DNA of 64,000 bases from the NCBI GenBank assembly GCA_902616145.1, contig CACMRM010000003.1, positions 1-64,000 on the forward strand. Reading direction: 5' to 3'. The stretch comes from an uncultured Pelagibacteraceae bacterium. GTDB lineage: Bacteria; Pseudomonadota; Alphaproteobacteria; Pelagibacterales; Pelagibacteraceae. The notes under the pieces are model-generated. The model searched no databases, was not told the DNA's origin, and worked only from the letters and a program-made list of their open reading frames with translations. How positions within the stretch are numbered: position 1 is the first letter of the stretch; every line of letters starts with the position of its first letter. Of the stretch, positions 58,369 through 64,000 are shown in pieces. A program made the translations under genes and the position numbers.

Positions 58369-58942
58369 CTTTTTGATCCTCGTCTTGTGAAGTTCGCATT
58401 AACATTTTTTCTGTCTCCTCTGCTACTACCATTCGAGCAGGCCAGTGACCGGTTTGAATACAAATAATTGCTCTACAAACTTCGCTGATACCCTGGATAA
58501 TCAATAAAATTCCTGCTGCAGGTATTAAAGATTTTGCCATATAAATTTGGATTTGAGCTGGACTATTCCAACTTGTTTCTTTAATCTTCCAAGCAAGCGA
58601 GGCATATTCATAACCATAAAAAGCTAAAGCAAGAACTCCAGGAAAGAAAAAAATAAAATATAAAATTAAATCTATGTAACCTTGTGTTCTTGGTTTAAAA
58701 AGTCTGTAAATTACATCACCTCTGACGTGAGCTTCTGTAGATAAAGTGTATGCGCCTGCCATCATAAAAATTGCGCCATACATTTGTAAACTAAAATCGA
58801 AATTCCATAAGGTAGGAGCATTGAAAGCATATGCCATAACTACTTCATAACAAGTTCCTCCCATTAAAATTACGATACACCATGAAAACGCCTTCCCTAC
58901 GGAAGTACTTAAAGTATCTGCAAAGTGAATAAATCCTCTCAT
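58358..58942 (-). CDS. dctQ: TRAP transporter small permease (DctQ type)
   Basis: 194 aa, four transmembrane helices. The CYEVVMAYAFNAPTLWNFDFSLQMYGAIFMMAGAYTLSTEAHVRGDVIYR region (about 31-80) carries the DctQ pattern E-V-x-x-R/Y-Y-x-F-N-x-P and HVRGD. It is preceded by a terminator hairpin that separates it from dctP, so the permeases are expected to be made at lower levels than the binding protein. Confidence 0.92.
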   Translation of the reverse strand: MRGFIHFADTLSTSVGKAFSWCIVILMGGTCYEVVMAYAFNAPTLWNFDFSLQMYGAIFMMAGAYTLSTEAHVRGDVIYRLFKPRTQGYIDLILYFIFFFPGVLALAFYGYEYASLAWKIKETSWNSPAQIQIYMAKSLIPAAGILLIIQGISEVCRAIICIQTGHWPARMVVAEETEKMLMRTSQDEDQKDVI

Positions 58943-58980
58943 GAGATTTTAAACTATTCTAATTTTTTTGTAATTTCCAT

Positions 58981-59011
58981 AAAAAAAGGGGGCACAAATA
59001 CGCCCCCTTTT
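58981..59011 (-). terminator. Intrinsic terminator between dctP and dctQ
   Basis: Minus strand AAAAGGGGGC, eight-base loop, GCCCCCTTTT (58984-59011), then the T-run continues to 58981. A 10-bp stem with six G-C pairs is one of the most stable hairpins in the window. It sits 15 bp after the dctP stop and within the operon. Confidence 0.88.
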
Positions 59012-59026
59012 ATGTTTAAAATATAA

Positions 59027-60175
59027 TTAAATTTTAACTTTTGCTATTGAACCGAACTCATTCTCGTAAGCCAACTTGTAATTAGGCTGGTTCATGAGTA
59101 AATATTTCATAACTCTCTTAGCATAAGCTTTTTGTGAGTCTACAATCTTTTTAAAGAATGGATCTTTCTTATTGAAATCACCGATTACTTTATCCCAACC
59201 TTTTAATTGTTGAGCTAAGATCGCATCTGACGTTTGATACACATTTACTTTGTGCTGGTTCATCAATTTAGATAAGTCAGCTGAGTATCTTACTAATGCT
59301 TTAAAGTAGTTATCACTGTTCGCAGCATAAGCAGCATTTTTTAGAATAGCCTGATGTTTAGGCGATAATCCGTTAAATGTCTTCTTATTTACTGGGATTT
59401 CAAACATCTCTTGAGATTGGTGGAAGCTTCCTAAGTGATAATGCTTAGAAACATCTTGCATACCAAACTGAGAGTCTGAAGTTGGATTGTTAAACTCAGC
59501 AGCTTCAATCAAACCTGTCTTCATTGCAGGCTGAATTTCACCACCTGGTAATTGTCTTACAACCATTCCCATTGCTGTTAATACGTTAGTAGCTAATCCT
59601 ACTGTTCTGTACTTCATACCTTTTACATCAGATACTTTTGTTACGTTCTTTTTGAACCATCCAAAAGGCTGTGCAGGCATTGGCATATGGAAGAAACCAA
59701 TATAATCGAAACCAACTTTTGCAAGTGTTTCGTCATAAAGTTTTCTACCTCCACCATACTCTATCCATCCCATAATTTCTTGAGATGACATTCCGTATGA
59801 CGGACCAGTACCGAATAGAGAAGCTGCTGGATTTTTTCCATACCAGTAAGCTGTTACCCAGTGTCCCATATCAAGCACACCTGAACTTACCGCTTGTCCA
59901 ATTTCCGAAGTCTTAACTACAGCTCCAACTGGCTGAAGATCAATCTTTAATTCACCTCCAGACATGTCGCCTACCATTTTTGCGTAGTCGCCAGCCATTT
60001 CAAAGAAAATGTTAGCGCCTGACGGCCAAGCCGCTTGCATCTTTAAAGTTTGCGGAGCACCAAATGCAATGTTAGGCATTGCAACTGTTGCTGCTGCTGC
60101 AGCACCCGTAGCTGCTGCTGCTTTAAAGAACTTACGTCTTGATGGAGTTTTTACTCCTTTTTTTATTTTTGACAT
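59027..60175 (-). CDS. dctP: TRAP transporter substrate-binding protein, Tat-exported (TakP/LctP-like)
   Basis: 382 aa. A twin-arginine signal (SRRKFFKAAAATGAAAAATVA, residues about 12-32) directs folded export. The mature domain begins APQTLKMQAAWPSGANIFF. VSDVKGMKYRTVGLATNVL holds the conserved ligand-binding Arg, and AAEFNNP (about 234-240) is the Glu position used with a metal ion in the TakP/LctP subgroup. This subgroup binds 2-oxo and 2-hydroxy monocarboxylates such as pyruvate or lactate. With glycolate oxidase genes next door, a small hydroxy or keto acid is a sound guess but not proven. It heads the dctPQM operon; the leader has a SD-overlapping hairpin. Confidence 0.93.
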   Translation of the reverse strand: MSKIKKGVKTPSRRKFFKAAAATGAAAAATVAMPNIAFGAPQTLKMQAAWPSGANIFFEMAGDYAKMVGDMSGGELKIDLQPVGAVVKTSEIGQAVSSGVLDMGHWVTAYWYGKNPAASLFGTGPSYGMSSQEIMGWIEYGGGRKLYDETLAKVGFDYIGFFHMPMPAQPFGWFKKNVTKVSDVKGMKYRTVGLATNVLTAMGMVVRQLPGGEIQPAMKTGLIEAAEFNNPTSDSQFGMQDVSKHYHLGSFHQSQEMFEIPVNKKTFNGLSPKHQAILKNAAYAANSDNYFKALVRYSADLSKLMNQHKVNVYQTSDAILAQQLKGWDKVIGDFNKKDPFFKKIVDSQKAYAKRVMKYLLMNQPNYKLAYENEFGSIAKVKI

Positions 60176-60182
60176 ATGTCCT

Positions 60183-60200
60183 CCGTTAGTTAATTAACGG
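60183..60200 (-). promoter_or_regulatory. Hairpin overlapping the dctP Shine-Dalgarno
   Basis: Minus strand CCGTTA (60200-60195), loop ATTAAC, TAACGG (60188-60183), with the last GG forming part of GGAGG (60184-60180), which lies 4 bases before the ATG. Folding would hide part of the ribosome binding site. The stem is short (6 bp). Confidence 0.5.
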
Positions 60201-60265
60201 AAATATTTAAACACAATCTCAAATCAGAGTCTCGATTTATTTTAGAATAATTTTAAAGTAAAATA

Positions 60266-60280
60266 ATAGATTCAATCTAT
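60266..60280. promoter_or_regulatory. 15-bp palindrome, candidate operator upstream of dctP
   Basis: ATAGATT-C-AATCTAT, a perfect 7+1+7 inverted repeat 90 bp upstream of the dctP ATG. It lies in the 112-bp gap between the hydroxyacid dehydrogenase gene and dctP. It resembles a dimeric repressor site; no cognate regulator is encoded nearby. Confidence 0.45.
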
Positions 60281-60287
60281 AGGTGTA

Positions 60288-61244
60288 CTAATTAACTTGA
60301 TCTTGTGGTTTCTTTCCAGAGAAGAAATCTTCTAAATTTTTCGTAGCTCTAAACGCCATGTCCCACCTAGTTCTTTTTGTTGCGCTTCCTAAATGTGGAA
60401 GTAAGAAAATATTTTTTAATTTTAAATACTCTGGATGAATTTTTGGCTCACCATTGTAAACATCTAAACCGTAAGCGAATACTTTTCCGCTTTTCAATGC
60501 TTCAATCATAGCATCATCGTCAACTATATCTCCTCTTGCTGCGTTACCTACAACAGTATTTTCTTCTAGATAGCTTAGAGTCTCTTTATTCACTAGTTTT
60601 GTTGTCTCAGGAGTTACAGGACAATTAATTGATAAAAATTCACTTTGTTTAAAAAGGCTTTTTAAATCTTTATGATAAGTTGCACCATCTTCCAATTCTG
60701 GTGAAAGTTTAGATCTATTATGATAATGAATTTCCATATTAAAAGCCTTAGCTCTTTTAGCAACTGCCCTTCCTATTCTGCCCATTCCTAATATTCCAAG
60801 TTTTTTATTAGACATTTGTTTTCCTAACAAGAAATCCCATGACCATTTCCAATTTTGAGTTTCAGCTGCTAGACGTCCCTCATAAGCTTTTCTAGAAGCA
60901 CCTAGTAAAAGTAAAATCTGAATATCTGCTGTAGCATCTGTAAGTACGTCGGGTGTATTCGTTACAGTAATTCCTTTTTCTTTTGCAGCTTTTATATCTA
61001 TATTTCCAAAACCAACTGCGCCATTAGCAATAATTTTTATGGAACTCGAAAGTTTAAAGATGGTATCAGCACTGATAGAATCAGATACAGAACTTAATAT
61101 CCCGTCAAAATTTTTGGAGCCATCTATTATTTCTTGAGGTTTATAAATCTTATCGTCTTTATTTAAGGTAACTTCAAATAATTCTTTAAGTTTCTCCTCA
61201 TTTTCTTTTAGAAGTCTTCTTGTAACGAAAATCTTTTTTTTCAT
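60288..61244 (-). CDS. D-2-hydroxyacid dehydrogenase (glyoxylate/hydroxypyruvate reductase-like)
   Basis: 318 aa, NAD(P)H-dependent. An N-terminal substrate domain is followed by the cofactor motif GILGMGRIGRAVAKRAKAF (about 149-167), with the basic HNRSKL after beta-2, which suggests NADPH. Catalytic triad: Arg in NAARGDIVDD (about 236), Glu in NGEPKIHPEY (about 265) and His in LPHLGSATKRTR (about 283). Closest in pattern to GyaR/GhrB-type glyoxylate reductases. It is directly downstream of glcF (1 base), so it likely interconverts glycolate or a related acid with glyoxylate alongside GlcDEF. Confidence 0.9.
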   Translation of the reverse strand: MKKKIFVTRRLLKENEEKLKELFEVTLNKDDKIYKPQEIIDGSKNFDGILSSVSDSISADTIFKLSSSIKIIANGAVGFGNIDIKAAKEKGITVTNTPDVLTDATADIQILLLLGASRKAYEGRLAAETQNWKWSWDFLLGKQMSNKKLGILGMGRIGRAVAKRAKAFNMEIHYHNRSKLSPELEDGATYHKDLKSLFKQSEFLSINCPVTPETTKLVNKETLSYLEENTVVGNAARGDIVDDDAMIEALKSGKVFAYGLDVYNGEPKIHPEYLKLKNIFLLPHLGSATKRTRWDMAFRATKNLEDFFSGKKPQDQVN

Positions 61245-61245
61245 T

Positions 61246-62544
61246 TTAAAAATTACTTAATTTATACGGCTTGGGTCCTCCGGTAAACCAATCAAGTAAC
61301 TCTACGGTATGGATAATTGGTATTCGAGTACCAGCTGAAATTTGTGTCATACAACCAATATTACCTGTTGAGATAAAATCAGGTGAAATTTTTTCTATAT
61401 TATTTACCTTATTCTTTAAAAGTGATTTAGCCATCTTTTGATGTAAAATATTGTAAGTACCAGCAGACCCACAGCACAAATGTCCCTCAGGAATATCCAA
61501 TACCTCGTTACCAGTTTTTGAAATTAAATCTTTTGGTTGATCATGAACTTTCTGTCCATGTTGCATTGAACATGCTGAATGGTACGCTATCCTGTATTTT
61601 TTTTCAGAATTTAAATTTATGTTTAGCTTCAAGTTTTCATCAAGATACTCAGTAATATCTTTAGTTAGTTCTGAGATTTTTTTAGCTTTCTTTTTTAGGT
61701 CTTTATCATTTTTAAAAATATGACCATAATCTTTTAATGTTGTACCGCATCCAGATGTATTACTTATTATCGCATCTAATCCATTTTGTAGATACTCGTC
61801 GTGCCAGCTTTCAATATTATTTTTAAATGAATCGTGTGCTAATTTTTGTTTACCCAAATGATGATTTAAAGACCCACAACAATTAATATCTGGCATCACA
61901 ACAACTTCAACATTGTGCCTATTAAGAAGTCTTATAGTAGCTTCGTTTATTTCAGGAGAAATAACTCTTTGAACACAACCAGTCAATAAAGCGACCCTTG
62001 AAACCTTCTTGCCTTTTTTAACTTCGTAAACTTTCTGCTCTTTCAATTTTTTTCCTGGGATCTTATCTGGCATTAAATTTAATGCGTTTCTAATAAATTT
62101 TGGAAATAAAAAACTAAATGGTTTTATTAATTTAGAAGATAATGCCATTAACAAAAAAACTTTTGGTCTTGGCAAAACAAACGAAAGTATATTTCTAAAT
62201 ACTCTATCCAAAAAAGGTCTCTTGTAAGTTTCCTCAACGTAATTTCTGCCATGGTCAATTAAATGCATATAGTTCACCCCTGAAGGGCAAGTCGTCATAC
62301 AAGAGTAACAGGATAAACAGCTATCAATGTGTTTTGCTATTTCTTTTGTGGCTGGTTTTTTATTCTCTAACATATCTTTAATAAGATATATTCGTCCTCT
62401 TGGTCCTTCTAACTCCTCTCCATTTACTTGATAAGTAGGGCAAGTAGCATTACACATTCCGCAGTGAACGCATTTCCTTATAATTGTTTCACTCGTTTTA
62501 TTATCTTTGTCTTGAAGTTGTTTATCTGTAAATGATGTTTGCAT
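61246..62544 (-). CDS. glcF: Glycolate oxidase iron-sulfur subunit
   Basis: 432 aa. Two [4Fe-4S] motifs: CVHCGMCNATCPTY (about 25-38) and CLSCYSCMTTCPSGV (about 72-86). Two CCG-domain cysteine sets follow: GCVQRV..NCCGSLNHH (about 190-230) and HSACSMQHGQK..HLCCGSAGTY (about 325-380). This is the GlcF/LldF-like layout that passes electrons from the flavin subunits to the quinone pool. It abuts glcE (stop and start adjacent). Substrates could include glycolate and D-lactate. Confidence 0.95.
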   Translation of the reverse strand: MQTSFTDKQLQDKDNKTSETIIRKCVHCGMCNATCPTYQVNGEELEGPRGRIYLIKDMLENKKPATKEIAKHIDSCLSCYSCMTTCPSGVNYMHLIDHGRNYVEETYKRPFLDRVFRNILSFVLPRPKVFLLMALSSKLIKPFSFLFPKFIRNALNLMPDKIPGKKLKEQKVYEVKKGKKVSRVALLTGCVQRVISPEINEATIRLLNRHNVEVVVMPDINCCGSLNHHLGKQKLAHDSFKNNIESWHDEYLQNGLDAIISNTSGCGTTLKDYGHIFKNDKDLKKKAKKISELTKDITEYLDENLKLNINLNSEKKYRIAYHSACSMQHGQKVHDQPKDLISKTGNEVLDIPEGHLCCGSAGTYNILHQKMAKSLLKNKVNNIEKISPDFISTGNIGCMTQISAGTRIPIIHTVELLDWFTGGPKPYKLSNF

Positions 62545-63804
62545 TTAAATTCCTGTGTACATTTTCCCTGGATTAAAAATTCTTTTTGGGTCAAAACTCC
62601 TTTTAATTTTTTCACTTATTTTATACTTAATTGGATCTATTGTAAAAATATCAGCAGAAGCTTTTAGATCCTCTTCAACTTTAATTAAAGTAATATATCC
62701 TTGATGTTTTTTTACTGTATCCTTGATTTCACTAAGAATTTTTGTGTTCAATTGATCAAATGAAGCCCAGATTAGACCCCCTCCCCAATCAATAAAATAT
62801 TTAATCTCAAAATTTTTAAGTTTTTGGATAACCTGTAAGGTTTCACTCATTGGCAAAACTATTCTTAATAAGTTACTTTTTAAACTTTTAAAAACCTCTA
62901 AATTTTTTGTCCTACTCCAAAAAATATTACTTTGCTCACTATCTAAAATAGAAAGCTCTTGATCCAAAAGACCTAATTCTTTAGACAATCTGTTTACTCT
63001 TTGATCGACAGAATTTGTTGGACCTTCAATTCTGATAGCAGTTAAGCCTCCATCATGTGTAAGATCATTCAGAACAAAATCTTTTCCAAAATAGTCTGGA
63101 TAAAAAACTCCACCGGATGGATCTGTAGAAGATGACAATGCTTTTCCAAGAAAGTCTAGTGCTTTTTTAAGATGAGGATTCTTTATTATTAAAGTTTTAC
63201 TTGTTTCTGGTTTTGGTAAAACTTTTATTGAAAGCTCAGTTAATATCGTGAGTGTTCCAAAAGATCCTGATATTAATTTACTTAAATCATAACCGGTAAC
63301 ATTCTTAACTACTGTTCCCCCTGATTTAATAGTTTCACCTTTTCCGTTAATCCCTTGAAATCCAAGTATGTGATCTCGAACACTTCCAACTTTAAATCTT
63401 CGTGATCCGGCAAAATTACATGAAACGACTCCACCAATCGAACCGCTGTTACTTTGCCCAGAAAATAAGTAACCAAAATCATTCGGCTCAAAAGCTAATT
63501 GCTGATTATTTTTGTCTAACTCCCCTATTATTTCTTTCAAAGGTGTACCAGCTTTAACTTTGATATAGAGCTCTTCAGGTTTGTAATCTATTATACCTTT
63601 GTAATCAGAGAGATCTAAAGTTTTTTCAGATTGAAAATTTCTTCCAATTTTATTTTTTGATTTTAATCCATTGATTTCAAGAGGTATATTTTTCCTATAA
63701 CAAGTTTTTACTATCTCAACTATTTCCTCTCTTGAAGTAGGTTTAAAAATATTTTGATTAAAATCTAGGGATGTCTGGGAATTTTGTTTTTCCTCCATGG
63801 ACAT
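62545..63804 (-). CDS. glcE: Glycolate oxidase FAD-binding subunit
   Basis: 419 aa from the ATG at 63804. PCMH-type FAD domain: TSREEIVEIVKTCYRKNIPLEINGLKSK (about 24-51), the PP-loop region PNDFGYLFSGQSNSGSIGGVVSCNFAGSRR (about 101-130) and VRDHILGFQGINGKGETIKSGGTVVKNVTGYDL (about 136-168). An upstream ATG at 63825 lacks a ribosome site. The one at 63804 has AAGGGAG five to six bases before it and was chosen. The start lies inside glcD: the two genes overlap by 47 bp. It needs GlcD and GlcF for activity. Confidence 0.93.
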   Translation of the reverse strand: MSMEEKQNSQTSLDFNQNIFKPTSREEIVEIVKTCYRKNIPLEINGLKSKNKIGRNFQSEKTLDLSDYKGIIDYKPEELYIKVKAGTPLKEIIGELDKNNQQLAFEPNDFGYLFSGQSNSGSIGGVVSCNFAGSRRFKVGSVRDHILGFQGINGKGETIKSGGTVVKNVTGYDLSKLISGSFGTLTILTELSIKVLPKPETSKTLIIKNPHLKKALDFLGKALSSSTDPSGGVFYPDYFGKDFVLNDLTHDGGLTAIRIEGPTNSVDQRVNRLSKELGLLDQELSILDSEQSNIFWSRTKNLEVFKSLKSNLLRIVLPMSETLQVIQKLKNFEIKYFIDWGGGLIWASFDQLNTKILSEIKDTVKKHQGYITLIKVEEDLKASADIFTIDPIKYKISEKIKRSFDPKRIFNPGKMYTGI

Positions 63805-64000
63805 GAACTCTCCCTTCCTCAGCACATTTTCTAAGTATTGGATAAACTTTGCCTGGATTTAATAATGAGTTTGGATCTAAAGCAACTTTAATTGTTAATT
63901 GTTGTTGTATATCTTTATCATTGAATGCTTCACACATTAATTCTCTTTTCTCTATACCAACTCCGTGTTCACCAGTTAGAGCCCCGCCGACTTTTACGCA
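63758..64000 (-). CDS. glcD: Glycolate oxidase subunit GlcD, C-terminal 80 residues only
   Basis: An open minus-strand frame of 80 codons plus TAA enters from the right edge. It reads CVKVGGALTGEHGVGIEKRE, the GGxLTGEHGxGxxKR signature of GlcD-type flavin oxidases with a cofactor/substrate His, then ALDPNSLLNPGKVYP, the conserved C-terminal LDPxxxxNPGK motif. A 20-residue tail ends HVHGGKTKFPDIPRF. It is the catalytic subunit of the glcDEF set; the rest is outside the window. Confidence 0.93.
   Translation of the reverse strand, partial: CVKVGGALTGEHGVGIEKRELMCEAFNDKDIQQQLTIKVALDPNSLLNPGKVYPILRKCAEEGRVHVHGGKTKFPDIPRF

Overview
The window is a gene-dense, strongly AT-rich bacterial chromosome segment with very short or negative intergenic gaps. 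Gene content and order are those of an alphaproteobacterium: tlpA|argH-lptM-lysA, metXW|hisC-tyrA, rplU-rpmA-obgE-proBA-nadD-rsfS-ctpA-rppH facing atpHAGDC, mdh/sucCDAB-lpd, sdhCDAB, leuCDB-asd, rplS-trmD-rpsP-ffh and dapF-ftsY. Together with the low GC, a SAM-II riboswitch, extreme compaction and several Lys-rich ribosomal protein tails, this points to a SAR11 / Candidatus Pelagibacter-like streamlined marine bacterium. That assignment is inferred from gene order and composition; no database was searched.

Layout. 1-2374 (minus): bile-acid:Na+ symporter-family transporter, tRNA-Leu(CAA), and a truncated long-chain acyl-CoA synthetase running off the left edge. 2431-3666 (minus): a two-winged-helix DNA-binding protein preceded by a 61-aa membrane protein. 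3665-5266 (plus): yqaA-type membrane protein, dsbB, coq7. 5267-7294: HNH nuclease, carboxylesterase, HIG1-domain protein, TlpA-like thioredoxin. 7325-10755 (plus): argH, a 36-aa LptM-like lipoprotein, lysA, plsC. 10756-12727 (minus): tyrA and hisC. 12788-15380 (plus): promoter, SAM-II riboswitch with terminator, metX, metW, gloB. 15392-21952 (plus): ribosome/proline/NAD/protease block. 21942-26718 (minus): F1 ATP synthase operon, preceded by priA. 28772-36440 (minus): lpd, sucB, sucA, sucD, sucC, with a GT-C-like membrane protein directly upstream of sucC and a divergent methyltransferase separating it from mdh. 38895-51931 (minus): an almost unbroken 13-kb block reading ffh, rpsP, trmD, rplS, leuC, leuD, leuB, asd, sdhC, sdhD, sdhA, sdhB, mmsA, mdh. 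52096-53835 (plus): dapF, ftsY. 53818-64000 (minus): glcD (partial), glcE, glcF, a D-2-hydroxyacid dehydrogenase, a TRAP transporter (dctP, dctQ, dctM), amidase, small membrane protein, EamA exporter and alpha/beta hydrolase.

Functionally the window is mostly central metabolism: TCA cycle, oxidative phosphorylation, Leu/Lys/Arg/Met/His/Tyr/Pro synthesis and SRP targeting. The right end looks like a small-organic-acid uptake and oxidation cluster (TRAP transporter plus glycolate oxidase subunits plus hydroxyacid dehydrogenase). The most interesting regulatory elements are a SAM-II aptamer whose 3' strand can form an explicit antiterminator, a three-hairpin element in the ffh leader, and hairpin/palindrome/terminator elements around the TRAP operon. 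No rRNA, CRISPR array, insertion sequence, integrase or prophage gene was seen. No gene-free stretch exceeds 180 bases.
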